Of a stretch of DNA of 64,000 nt, positions 16,923 to 25,162 are shown one piece after another. A program made the translations under genes and the position numbers. Origin of the DNA: Thermoplasmata archaeon UBA61 (GTDB taxonomy: Archaea; Thermoplasmatota; Thermoplasmata; Lutacidiplasmatales; UBA184). Location of the stretch: positions 1 through 64,000 of the forward strand of contig DASW01000007.1 in the NCBI GenBank assembly GCA_002503985.1, given 5' to 3'. Under the pieces are notes generated by a model. It worked only from the letters and a program-made list of their open reading frames with translations. It was not told the origin of the DNA and did not search any database. Within the stretch, counting starts at the first letter, position 1; every line of letters starts with the position of its first letter.

Positions 16923-17924
16923 ATGGCGCCGCCTCGTTTCGGAACGTTCTCGATCGTCGCGTTCGACCGTGAAACCGCCACCTGGGGAGTCGCCGTACAG
17001 TCGAAGTTCATCTCCGTCGGCGCGGTCGTCCCGGTCGCCGAGGCCGGGGTCGGGGCGCTCGCGACCCAAGCGCTCGCGAACGTCGCGTACGGACCCGAGG
17101 GCCTGGCGCTGCTCCGCCAGGGGCTCGCTGCCCCCGAGGTCGTCCGACGCTTAACCGAAGCCGACAGCGGCCGGGACGAGCGTCAGCTCGGCGTGGTCGA
17201 CGCGAAGGGGGGTTCCGCCTCGTACACCGGCTCGAAGTGCATGGAATGGGCCGGTCACGTGGTAGGCGAGGGTTTCGCGTGCCAGGGGAACATCCTGTTC
17301 GGGTCAGAAGTGGTGCACGCGATGGCGCGGACGTACGAGTCGACCGGGGGGGACATCCTCGACCGGCTCCTGGCGACCCTCGCTGCGGGCCAGCGAGAGG
17401 GGGGTGACCGGCGGGGGATGCAGTCCGCCGCCCTCTATGCCGTGCGCAAGGGGGGAGGGTACGGCGGAGGGAACGACCGTTGGGTCGATATCCGGGTCGA
17501 CGAGCACCCGTCCCCGATCGAGGAGCTCAAGCGGGTCTTCCAGATCTACGACATGACGATGCTGACCCGGGAGGACCCGACGACGCTCCTCGTGATCCAG
17601 GGGGACGTCGCGAGCGGGCTCCAGCATGACCTCGGGGTGCTCGGATACTACTCTGGGCGCCTCACGGGGAACTGGGACGCCGTTAGCCAGGCGGCGTTCG
17701 CCCGCTTCCTCAGCGAGCACAACTTTGAGAACAAGGAGAGGGACGACGGGAAGGTCTGGCCCTCGATCGTGAACTACCTCAAAGAACGCGCCCAGGCCGA
17801 GACCGTTCGCCGGACCCACACCGCCCCTATCGTGTCGGGAGCGCTCAGCCGAGGGCCCGGCGCCCCAGCCCCAGGAGGGAAACCATCCCAGCCCCCGAGT
17901 CGGAAGGGACCGGAGTCGAGCTGA
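16923..17924 (+). CDS. DUF1028 family protein with peptidoglycan-binding-like C-terminus
   Basis: The 333-residue product starts MAPPRFGTFSIVAFD, and TATWGVAVQSKF plus EAGVGALATQALAN are the DUF1028 hallmark segments (an Ntn-hydrolase-like fold). GFACQGNIL follows. After about residue 195 comes a region like the putative peptidoglycan-binding domain often fused to DUF1028 (VIQGDVASGLQHDLGVLGYY, then GRLTGNWD). Activity is unknown. The C-terminus overlaps the next gene by 40 bases. Confidence 0.85.
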   Translation: MAPPRFGTFSIVAFDRETATWGVAVQSKFISVGAVVPVAEAGVGALATQALANVAYGPEGLALLRQGLAAPEVVRRLTEADSGRDERQLGVVDAKGGSASYTGSKCMEWAGHVVGEGFACQGNILFGSEVVHAMARTYESTGGDILDRLLATLAAGQREGGDRRGMQSAALYAVRKGGGYGGGNDRWVDIRVDEHPSPIEELKRVFQIYDMTMLTREDPTTLLVIQGDVASGLQHDLGVLGYYSGRLTGNWDAVSQAAFARFLSEHNFENKERDDGKVWPSIVNYLKERAQAETVRRTHTAPIVSGALSRGPGAPAPGGKPSQPPSRKGPESS

Positions 17925-18160
17925 CGATCCGGCTCCGGGGTACGTTCCCGGACCCTACCACGGCGCGCCGGGTCGTGGAGGCCGTGCGGGCGGACAACCC
18001 GTCGTTCGTGTCGGTCGAAGCGCAGGGGAACGACATCGAGGTCCGCCTCACGGCGACCTCGGCCGCGAGCGCCCGTGCCACACTTGATGACCTCCTGGCC
18101 TGCCTGCGGGCGGCTGAGCGGACCGCGACCGACGGTGCCGTGGCTCCGAACGGCGGATGA
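17885..18160 (+). CDS. pcc1: Pcc1-like KEOPS subunit, probable AUC start
   Basis: The frame encodes ELTIRLRGTFPDPTTARRVV, NDIEVRLTATSAAS and ARATLDDLLACLR, the two-strand/helix plan and size (about 80-90 residues) of Pcc1, the KEOPS dimerisation subunit used for t6A tRNA modification. No ATG, GTG or TTG exists in frame before the conserved fold. A perfect AGGAGGG (17873-17879) is followed five bases later by in-frame ATC 17885, giving 91 residues. Either AUC is used or the assembly has an error. The start overlaps the DUF1028 gene. Confidence 0.65.
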   Translation: MPAPESEGTGVELTIRLRGTFPDPTTARRVVEAVRADNPSFVSVEAQGNDIEVRLTATSAASARATLDDLLACLRAAERTATDGAVAPNGG

Positions 18161-18192
18161 GCCGCGAGGACCCACCCGCGGAATAATCGCCC

Positions 18193-19044
18193 ATGGCCGA
18201 AGGGGAGTGGGGACCCGAGAGCTCCGGACCTGCTCGCGTGCCCGCACCGCTCGGACGGTACTTCCTCGGCGTCATCATCACGGTCTTCGCGATCCTCAGT
18301 CAGTACTTCGTTCCCGAGCTGTTCCCCGCCACCGATGTGGTCTACGGGAACCTCCCGTGCGACCTCGCCGTGGTCTACGGCATCCCGATCATCGCCTTCG
18401 CGGCGCTGGTGGGCGGGGCGCCCCTGCGCGATTGGGGTCGACGCATGGGGCTCGCCACCTGGCACGGCCTCCGGTTCTACGGACTTCTCACGTTGCTCGG
18501 CCTCCTCGTGGTCTTCGTCCTGGAGCTCGTCTACCTCGCCGTCGACCCGGCGGCGCTCCAGCTGCTGAGCCGGCCCAACCCCGCCCTCGAGCAGGCGAAG
18601 GGGAATCCCTGGTTCTACGTCGGGTTCTCGTTCGTCATCGGAGCGTTCGAGGAGACGATCTTCCGGGGGTTCATGTTCGGGTACTGGCGCGACCGCTCCG
18701 GCCCGTGGATGGTCCCCGCGGTCTGGACGAGCGTGGTCTTCGCCGGGGTCCACCTGTACTACGGAACGACCTACGGGGCCGCCGCGCCCCTCATCTTCCC
18801 GGGGCTGTTCCTCCTGGGGTTCGCGTTCGCGGCGACGTACCGGTTCTCCCGGGGCAACCTGGTCGTCCCGGCGGTCCTGCACGGAGCCCACGATGCCGCT
18901 TCCTTCCTCCAGCTCATCTCTCTCGAATGGAGCCTCATCATCAGCTACCTCATCGTGGGCGTCGGAGCCCTCATCGGACTGGCCCACTACCTGCGTCGCG
19001 AGCCGTCCGGCCTTCCGCCCATCCCCCTGCCTCCCCTTCGATAG
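18193..19044 (+). CDS. CPBP-family intramembrane metalloprotease
   Basis: The 283-residue protein has about eight helices. The CAAX/CPBP (Abi) motifs are present: EETIFRG (Glu153-Glu154), HLYYG with the second-motif His, and HGAHDA with the third. Members cleave within membranes, for example prenylated proteins or regulatory peptides. It stands 32 bases after the Pcc1-like gene. Substrate unknown. Confidence 0.85.
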   Translation: MAEGEWGPESSGPARVPAPLGRYFLGVIITVFAILSQYFVPELFPATDVVYGNLPCDLAVVYGIPIIAFAALVGGAPLRDWGRRMGLATWHGLRFYGLLTLLGLLVVFVLELVYLAVDPAALQLLSRPNPALEQAKGNPWFYVGFSFVIGAFEETIFRGFMFGYWRDRSGPWMVPAVWTSVVFAGVHLYYGTTYGAAAPLIFPGLFLLGFAFAATYRFSRGNLVVPAVLHGAHDAASFLQLISLEWSLIISYLIVGVGALIGLAHYLRREPSGLPPIPLPPLR

Positions 19045-19107
19045 CGGGCCGCCCCTTCTCCCCCGTCCCCCGTCAGCATCAAGAACGGACCCCGTGTTCC
19101 CCCTCCG

Positions 19108-19542
19108 ATGGTCGCCACCGATGCCGAGCTCCGCGACGTCCTGGCCCGCGCCAAGACGATCGCGGTCGTGGGACTTTCCGACAAGCCCGACCGGGACTCG
19201 AACGAGGTCGCTCGCTACCTCCAGTCGCAGGGATACCGGATCGTCCCCGTGAACCCGATGCTCACCGAGGTCCTGGGCGAGAAGGCCTACCCCTCCCTTT
19301 CGGCGATCCCGGCCGACGTCCGGGTCGACCTCGTGGACGTCTTTCGCCGCAGCGACCAGGTCCCCCCGGTCGCTGAGGAGGCGATCGCCCGTGGCGCTAA
19401 AGTGCTCTGGATGCAGCTCGGGGTCGAGAACGCGGCAGCCGCCGCGAAAGCGCGAGGTGCCGGTATGACCGTATTCGAGAACCTGTGCATCATGGTCCAG
19501 CATCGCCGACTACGAGGTTCGCTGCCCTCCCGGGCGGGATGA
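19108..19542 (+). CDS. CoA-binding domain protein (YccU-type)
   Basis: The 144-residue Rossmann protein has IAVVGLSDKPDRDSNEVARYL, YRIVPVNP, DLVDVFRRSDQVP, VLWMQLGVEN and a FENLCIMVQHRR ending, matching the single-domain CoA_binding_2 family. The family binds CoA or a similar nucleotide; its role is undefined. It lies ten bases before the bactofilin-like gene and may be cotranscribed. Confidence 0.88.
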   Translation: MVATDAELRDVLARAKTIAVVGLSDKPDRDSNEVARYLQSQGYRIVPVNPMLTEVLGEKAYPSLSAIPADVRVDLVDVFRRSDQVPPVAEEAIARGAKVLWMQLGVENAAAAAKARGAGMTVFENLCIMVQHRRLRGSLPSRAG

Positions 19543-19551
19543 GAGGAAACG

Positions 19552-20361
19552 ATGTCGATGGCCGCTCCTCCGGTGTCCGCCCTCGCCTCTCCGACGACCC
19601 CCACCCCGCCTCCCGTACAACCCCCACGCTCCCGCGCCGGCGAGGTCCGGGACGTCGGCTCGGTCCGCAAGGAATCGGTCGATACGGACCGATGGACCGT
19701 CCGCGGGACCGTCAAGGTGACCGGGGACGTCAACCTCGGGCAGGGAACGCTCGATGGGATCGTCTCCGTCGGCGGGAAGCTCGCGGCCACGGGGCTCGCG
19801 TACCATGGGACGCTCGATGTGGGGGGCGCGATGGACGTGCGTGGCACGTTCTCGGGCTCCGGCGGGCTGCGGGCCGGCCTCACCCTCCACGCCATGGACG
19901 CCGACCTCAAGGGCACCGTTCGGGTGCTCGGCGCGACCTCGGTCGACCATGCCCTGACCGTGCGCGGGAGCCTTTCCGCTCCGTCGCTCGCTGTCGGGGA
20001 GCTCACCCTCCACGGGGAGGCGCAGGTCCCCGGCGACATCGTAGGGCATTCGGTTTCCGCGCGCTTCACGGCGGACTCCGTCATAGGGCCGATACGGGCC
20101 TCCTCGGTCGACCTGCGCGCCAAGGTCCCGAACCTCGTAGAGAAGGTCCTCGGCCGCCGGGTCACCGTCACCGTCCAGCGGGTCGAGGCCGAGGAGGTCA
20201 CGCTCGAGGCGGTGGACGTGCACTTCGTCCATGCCCCGAAGATCACGCTCGGTCGCGACGCCCACATCACGGAATACGAAGGGACGATCGTCCGGCGCCA
20301 TCCGTCGAGCCGGGTCGGGTTCGAATCGAAGAGCCGACCGCCGTACGGCCTGTGGCGGTAG
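19552..20361 (+). CDS. Bactofilin-like polymer-forming protein
   Basis: The 269-residue protein has a Pro-rich N-terminus (to about 35) and then a regular run of short beta repeats (WTVRGTVKVTGDVNLGQGTL, GTLDVGGAMDVRGTFSGSG, LTVRGSLSAPSLAVGELTL). This periodic G/V-rich ladder is the right-handed beta-helix pattern of bactofilins. Bactofilins polymerise into filaments without nucleotide; archaeal relatives affect cell shape. The C-terminal 80 residues are non-repetitive. Cytoskeletal function is inferred. Confidence 0.65.
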   Translation: MSMAAPPVSALASPTTPTPPPVQPPRSRAGEVRDVGSVRKESVDTDRWTVRGTVKVTGDVNLGQGTLDGIVSVGGKLAATGLAYHGTLDVGGAMDVRGTFSGSGGLRAGLTLHAMDADLKGTVRVLGATSVDHALTVRGSLSAPSLAVGELTLHGEAQVPGDIVGHSVSARFTADSVIGPIRASSVDLRAKVPNLVEKVLGRRVTVTVQRVEAEEVTLEAVDVHFVHAPKITLGRDAHITEYEGTIVRRHPSSRVGFESKSRPPYGLWR

Positions 20362-20380
20362 TCGAGGCGGGGTCGCTCGC

Positions 20381-20388
20381 CTTTATCT
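20381..20388 (+). promoter_or_regulatory. TATA box of ileS
   Basis: CTTTATCT begins 32 bases before ATG 20413, the spacing expected for a leaderless archaeal transcript; this is why ATG 20413 is chosen over TTG 20389. Confidence 0.65.
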
Positions 20389-20412
20389 TTGCCGGCTTCG
20401 TCGCGACCGCCC

Positions 20413-23376
20413 ATGACGGCGGGTGAGGAGAGCTCCGGGGCCCCCTCCCCGCTGGCCGTCCAGGCCCGCGTCCTCGCCTACTGGGAGGCGACGGGGGTGC
20501 CCGCATCCGTGCTCGCGGGCCGGCCCGACGGCCCCATCTTCCGCTTCACCGAGGGACCCCCCACCGCGAACGGGGCGCCGCACCTCGGTCACCTCGTGGC
20601 CCGGGTCCTCAAGGACGTCGAGCTCCGCTATCGCCGGATGCGCGGGATGCACATCGTGAGCCCGATGGCCGGCTGGGACTGCCACGGCCTCCCGGTCGAG
20701 CTCGAGATCGAGAAGCGCCACGGGCTCAAGTCGAAGAAGGAGATCGAGGCGTTCGGGGTCGAGCGGTTCTGCGAGGACTGCCGGGCCGGGACCTTCGAGG
20801 TCGCTTCGGTCTGGCAGGAGATGAGCCGACGGCTCGGCTACTGGCTCGACTACGAGCGGGCGTACCGAACGATGGACCCGCCGTACATGGAGAGCGTCTG
20901 GTGGTCGCTCAAGACGCTCTTCGACCGCGGCCTCCTCGAGAAGGGGCACTACGTGCTCCCGTACTGCCCTCGGTGCGAGACCCCTCTCTCGTCGCACGAG
21001 GTCGCCCAGGGGTACCGGGAAACGACCGACCCCTCGATCACCGTCCGCTTCCCGCTGGACGGCCCGCCCGGGGAGAAGCGTGAGCTTCTGGTCTGGACGA
21101 CCACCCCATGGACCCTTCCCGCGAACCTGCTCGTCGCCGCGCGGGCCGACCTCGAGTACTCGGTCGTGCGGGCGAGCGACGGTCGGGAGCTGGTCCTCGC
21201 CTCGGCCGCCGTGTCACGATACTTCCCCGAGGGGGTCGACGTGGTCGAACGGTTCCCCGGCACGGCCCTCGCCGGGCGCACCTACCAGCCGCCGTTCGAC
21301 ACCCCCGGGCCAGGGCCCGGCCGCTACCGGGTGGTCCTCGATGACCTCGTGACGACCGAGGAGGGCACGGGTCTTGTCCACATCGCCCCGAGCTACGGAC
21401 CCGACGACCAGCGGATCGGGGCCCGCGAGAAGGTCGGCGTGTTCGACCCGCTCGACAGCCGCGGTGTGTTCACGGACGCGGTGCCGCTCGTCCGGGGGAA
21501 GGCGTTCAAGGCCGCCGACCCGATCCTCTTGAAGGACCTCGAGGCGCGCGGCCGGCTCTACGGCCACTCGACCCTCCGCCACACCTACCCGTTCTGCTGG
21601 CGGTGCGATTCGGCCCTCCTCTACCGCGCCATTGACTCCTGGTTCGTGCGCACCTCGCGCGCGACCGACCGGCTGGTCCGCTACAACGCGAGCGTGCAAT
21701 GGCGACCCGAGCACCTTCGGGAGGGCCGCTTCGGGAACTTCCTCACGGAGGCGAAGGACTGGGCGCTCTCGCGCAGCCGGTACTGGGGGACGCCGCTCCC
21801 GATCTGGGTCTGCTCCGCGGGCCACGCCACGTGCGTGGGCAGCTTCGCCGAGCTCGAGAAGCTCGTGGGAAGCCCGCTGCCGACTCCGTTCGACCCGCAC
21901 CGGGTGACGGTCGACCGCCTCCGGGTCCGTTGCGGGACCTGCGGAGGCGAGACCCGGCGCGAGCCGTACACGATCGACGGCTGGTACGACAGCGGTTCCG
22001 CGCCGTTCGCCCAGTTCCACTACCCGTTCGAGCCCGGACCGTTCGACCCGGTGGCGCCGCTCGACTTCATCGCCGAGGGGCTCGACCAGACCCGGGGCTG
22101 GTTCTACTCGCTCCTGGTCATCGCGACGCTCCTGTTCGACCGACCGGCGTACCGCGCCTGCATCACGAACGGTCTCGTGCTGGACGAGGGCGGCCGAAAG
22201 ATGTCGAAATCGAAGGGCAACGCGCTCGAGCCCCTGGCGATGCTCGACCGGTACGGCGCCGACGCGCTCCGGTGGACGTTCCTCTCCTCCGATTACACCG
22301 AGCCGATGCGGGGGGACGAGAGCACGGTCCGCAAGACGTCCGCGCGGACGCTCGGAACGCTCGGGAACGTCATCGCGTTCCATCTCGGGAACGCCCGGGC
22401 CGACCGACTCCCGCCCGTCTCGGAGCGGCCGACGCCGTCGGGCGCGCTCGACCGTTGGCTATTGTCCCGGCTCGAGACGACCCGCACCGAGGTCGAGCGT
22501 GCCCTCGAGAGCTACGACATCGGCAATGGGGCCCGTGCGGTCGGCACGTTCGTGGACGACCTGTCAACCTGGTACCTGCGCCGGTCCCGGCCCCGGTTCT
22601 GGGCGGAGAAGAGCTCCCCCGACCGGCAGACGGCCCACGCGACGCTCTCCTACTGCCTCCTCGGTCTCGGCCGAACGATCGCGCCCCTCCTACCCTTCAC
22701 GGCCGAGTGGCTTCACCAGGAGGTCGGCGAGCACGGGTACCGGGAACGCGACCTCTCCGTCCACCGGACCGAATGGCCGAGTTCGCTCGCGCCCCGCGAC
22801 GAGGCGCTCGAGCACGCGATGGCCGAGCTGCGAGCCCTCGTCGAGGTCGGCCGCGAGCTTCGGCACCGGGCCGGAGTGAAGTCCCGGATCCCGCTCGCCG
22901 AGCTCGTCCTCTTCGGCGAACCGTCGGCGGCCCTCGCCGGCCTCGGCCCGGAAGGGGTAGCGCTGCTCGCGGACGAGATCAACGTGAAGCGGGTGCGCCG
23001 GGTCCCCACGAGCGAGCGTTCCCAGTTCCCGGACTCCGCCTGGGTCGTGCGAGAGGATGCCGGCGTCCTTGTCGCGGCCCTGCCGCGGGAGCCCACCCCC
23101 GAGCTCGCGGAGGAGGGGCTCGCGCGCGAGGTCGCCCGACGCCTGCAACAGACCCGAAAGGAGCTGGGTCTGAAGTACACCGAGAAGGTCGCGGTCACGG
23201 TCGTTGCGACCGGGGCCATCTACCGGGCGCTGGATGCCCGACGCGCCGCGTTGGCGAGCGACCTCCTCGCCGAGCCGTTCGAGCTCACCGAGACCCCGCT
23301 TCCCGCGGGCCCCGAGGTCCGCAGCTGGGAGATCGACGGGGTCACGTTCTCCGCGCGCGTGCTCCGCCGGCCGTAG
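20413..23376 (+). CDS. ileS: Isoleucyl-tRNA synthetase
   Basis: The 987-residue class I synthetase charges tRNA-Ile. The HIGH signature appears as HLGH (57-60), and KMSKSKG is at about 596. The editing (CP1) domain contains WTTTPWTLPANL and the DD pair in SYGPDDQRIG. Zinc-type Cys pairs occur in LPYCPRCE and RCGTCGG. The C-terminal anticodon-binding region ends with a small beta domain. The last 35 bases overlap the convergent AMMECR1 gene. Confidence 0.96.
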   Translation: MTAGEESSGAPSPLAVQARVLAYWEATGVPASVLAGRPDGPIFRFTEGPPTANGAPHLGHLVARVLKDVELRYRRMRGMHIVSPMAGWDCHGLPVELEIEKRHGLKSKKEIEAFGVERFCEDCRAGTFEVASVWQEMSRRLGYWLDYERAYRTMDPPYMESVWWSLKTLFDRGLLEKGHYVLPYCPRCETPLSSHEVAQGYRETTDPSITVRFPLDGPPGEKRELLVWTTTPWTLPANLLVAARADLEYSVVRASDGRELVLASAAVSRYFPEGVDVVERFPGTALAGRTYQPPFDTPGPGPGRYRVVLDDLVTTEEGTGLVHIAPSYGPDDQRIGAREKVGVFDPLDSRGVFTDAVPLVRGKAFKAADPILLKDLEARGRLYGHSTLRHTYPFCWRCDSALLYRAIDSWFVRTSRATDRLVRYNASVQWRPEHLREGRFGNFLTEAKDWALSRSRYWGTPLPIWVCSAGHATCVGSFAELEKLVGSPLPTPFDPHRVTVDRLRVRCGTCGGETRREPYTIDGWYDSGSAPFAQFHYPFEPGPFDPVAPLDFIAEGLDQTRGWFYSLLVIATLLFDRPAYRACITNGLVLDEGGRKMSKSKGNALEPLAMLDRYGADALRWTFLSSDYTEPMRGDESTVRKTSARTLGTLGNVIAFHLGNARADRLPPVSERPTPSGALDRWLLSRLETTRTEVERALESYDIGNGARAVGTFVDDLSTWYLRRSRPRFWAEKSSPDRQTAHATLSYCLLGLGRTIAPLLPFTAEWLHQEVGEHGYRERDLSVHRTEWPSSLAPRDEALEHAMAELRALVEVGRELRHRAGVKSRIPLAELVLFGEPSAALAGLGPEGVALLADEINVKRVRRVPTSERSQFPDSAWVVREDAGVLVAALPREPTPELAEEGLAREVARRLQQTRKELGLKYTEKVAVTVVATGAIYRALDARRAALASDLLAEPFELTETPLPAGPEVRSWEIDGVTFSARVLRRP

Positions 23377-24052
23377 CCGCGGCCGGGTCCGCCCGAACGA
23401 CGTCGCCGCCGGGCGTCACCTCGTGGAAGACCTCGGCCTCGAACCGGCGTAGCTTCACGTGCGGGTCCCGCCACGCCCGGGGCGGCAGACCGGCCTTCTC
23501 GCACGTGCCGTCCAGGAGCTCCTCCGCCGACCAACCCTGTTCCGGAGCGACCTGGGGCAGGAGGAGGCCGCTCGAGCCGAACCCTTCGACGATCAGTCCG
23601 TCCCGCCCCACGGTCACCGCCCGGACCGCCTCCTCCGGGGTCGTGAACCGAAGCGGGACGGGGACCGTGAGGACCGATACCTCGACCGTGAGGCGGAGGA
23701 GCTCGGTCGCGCGCACCGGGTGGAAGCGAAAATCCTCGACCGCCGCGGAGACGGCCGCGCCGACGAGCGCCTTGCGGAGCGGAAGGACCGGAAGCGGGTA
23801 GCCGATGCAGCCCCGCAGCGCGTCGTCGGGGTAGCGCTTCAACGTCACGAACACCCCTCGGGGTTCGTCGAACACCGGGGAGAGGCGATCGCTCGGAGCG
23901 GCCTCGGTGGGGTGCGGATCCGGGTGCAATCCGACCGCCCCCTCGATCGCCCGACGGGCGAGCCGGACCGCGGCGACGCCATCCTCGACCGCGAGCACAA
24001 ACGCGAAAGCGCGGACCGGGCGCAAAGCCTCTTCGGAGCGCGTGCCGCGCAC
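23342..24052 (-). CDS. AMMECR1 family protein
   Basis: The 236-residue product contains VFVTLKRYPDDALRGCIGYP, the AMMECR1 core motif (usually LRGCIG), followed by AAVSAAVEDFRFHPV and the VEVSVLTVP strand. The family has an uncharacterised conserved fold found in archaea and eukaryotes. GTG 24052 is the longest start, but GTG 23998 fits better both with the shared TATA near 24057 and with the usual N-terminus. The Ala-rich tail overlaps ileS by 35 bases on the opposite strand. Confidence 0.85.
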   Translation of the reverse strand: MRGTRSEEALRPVRAFAFVLAVEDGVAAVRLARRAIEGAVGLHPDPHPTEAAPSDRLSPVFDEPRGVFVTLKRYPDDALRGCIGYPLPVLPLRKALVGAAVSAAVEDFRFHPVRATELLRLTVEVSVLTVPVPLRFTTPEEAVRAVTVGRDGLIVEGFGSSGLLLPQVAPEQGWSAEELLDGTCEKAGLPPRAWRDPHVKLRRFEAEVFHEVTPGGDVVRADPAAATAGGARARRT

Positions 24053-24053
24053 G

Positions 24054-24061
24054 CTTTATAG
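24054..24061. promoter_or_regulatory. Shared TATA box, L40e and AMMECR1
   Basis: CTTTATAG is 33 bases before the L40e ATG on the plus strand. Read on the minus strand as CTATAAAG it can also serve the AMMECR1 gene, provided that gene starts at 23998. Confidence 0.55.
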
Positions 24062-24086
24062 CCGAGGTCGCGTCAGCGGCCTCCCC

Positions 24087-24239
24087 ATGCCGTTCCCCGA
24101 AGCGGTCGAGCGATTGCTCAACAAGAAGATCTGCATGAACTGCTCGGCCCGGAACCCGCCGAAGGCCGTCCAGTGCCGCCGGTGCGGCTACAAGGGCCTC
24201 CGCGTGAAGTCGCGGGAACGCTCGGGCAAGACGGCATAA
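24087..24239 (+). CDS. rpl40e: Ribosomal protein L40e
   Basis: The 50-residue zinc-ribbon protein has Cys16-x2-Cys19-x10-Cys30-x2-Cys33 (ICMNCSARNPPKAVQCRRCG) and a basic tail, exactly the archaeal large-subunit protein L40e. TATA spacing suggests leaderless translation. In eukaryotes L40 is fused to ubiquitin; here it stands alone as in other archaea. Confidence 0.94.
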   Translation: MPFPEAVERLLNKKICMNCSARNPPKAVQCRRCGYKGLRVKSRERSGKTA

Positions 24240-24311
24240 CCGTCCGGTCCCCGGGGCGCCTCTTCCATCGCTCGCAGACGTTTCGCACGAGTCCGGCCCC
24301 TGGCGGGCGGG

Positions 24312-25103
24312 CTACGACGACGCCCCGCCCTTCTCTCCGTTCGCAGGAGCCGCGGGCACGTGGCTCCGTGCCTCGCGGGCGACCGCGAAACGCTTCTTCG
24401 CCAGGAACAGGAAGTTCCGGGTCCCGTCGCGCCAGCTCGAGAGCTTCGGTGGGCCTTGCCGCACCCGGTACGGGATGGGGATCTCGAGGAAGCGCACGCC
24501 TCGCAGGATCGCCTCGAGCTTGAGCTCCTCGCTGAACGCCATTCCGTCCTGGGTGACGTGAACCTTCCCCAGCACCTCGCGTCGGAACACCCAGAAGCCG
24601 CTCTGGCTGTCCTGGAGAACGCCCCCCGGGACCTCCTTGAGGTAGTGGTGGTAGGCGACCTCGACGAAGAGGTTCAGGAGCCCGTTCCCGATCCAGTGCT
24701 CGGTCGTCATCACCTTCCGGTCGAGCTGGGCGAACCGGTTCCCGGTGAGGAAATCGAGCCGCTCCTCGAGGAGCTTGTGGACCAGTGCGGGGACCATTTC
24801 CACCGGATAGGTGGCGTCCCCGTCCGCGGCGGCGAGGACCTCCCCCTGCGCCGCGGCGAAGCCGGTCTTGTACGCGCGGCCGTAGCCCCGGCGTCGCTCG
24901 GTGATGACCCGCGCCCCCTCCGCTTCCGCGATGGCCGCGGTCCCGTCGGCCGAGGCGCCGTCGACGACGAGCACTTCCCAGTCGATCGGCTCTTTCGAGA
25001 AGATCGTCGCGTTCGCCTCGGACGCGGCGGTGCGGAAGAGGCGCAGCACGTGCGCGATCGACGGTGCCTCATTGAGCGTGGGGATAACGAGGGTCGCGCG
25101 CAT
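24312..25103 (-). CDS. GT2-family glycosyltransferase (dolichol-phosphate type)
   Basis: The 263-residue GT-A enzyme starts MRATLVIPTLNEAPSIAHVL. It has nucleotide-sugar site VLVVDGASADGT, the AADGDATYP DxD-like segment, GNRFAQLDRK and a C-terminal QDSQSGFWVF region, as in polyprenyl-phosphate mannosyl/glucosyl transferases. No C-terminal membrane helices are present. ATG 25103 is chosen because the minus-strand TATA (CTTTTAAG, 25139-25132) is 36 bases upstream. Probable role: glycosylation of lipid carriers for the surface layer. Confidence 0.88.
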   Translation of the reverse strand: MRATLVIPTLNEAPSIAHVLRLFRTAASEANATIFSKEPIDWEVLVVDGASADGTAAIAEAEGARVITERRRGYGRAYKTGFAAAQGEVLAAADGDATYPVEMVPALVHKLLEERLDFLTGNRFAQLDRKVMTTEHWIGNGLLNLFVEVAYHHYLKEVPGGVLQDSQSGFWVFRREVLGKVHVTQDGMAFSEELKLEAILRGVRFLEIPIPYRVRQGPPKLSSWRDGTRNFLFLAKKRFAVAREARSHVPAAPANGEKGGASS

Positions 25104-25131
25104 CGGGGGAATGGAGTCGACCTCCCGGTCG

Positions 25132-25139
25132 CTTAAAAG
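25132..25139. promoter_or_regulatory. Bidirectional TATA element between GT2 and archease
   Basis: CTTAAAAG on plus (CTTTTAAG on minus) serves two divergent genes: 31 bases before ACG 25163 (archease) and 36 bases before ATG 25103 (glycosyltransferase). Confidence 0.5.
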
Positions 25140-25162
25140 TTCCTTCGGGCCTCGCGGCGACC

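Noticed and set aside
17845..19503. A 552-codon minus-strand open frame
   Set aside because: Antisense to Pcc1-like, CPBP and CoA-binding genes that have clear family motifs.
21699..23801. A 700-codon plus-strand frame
   Set aside because: Alternate frame of ileS running into the AMMECR1 antisense strand; composition is unnatural.
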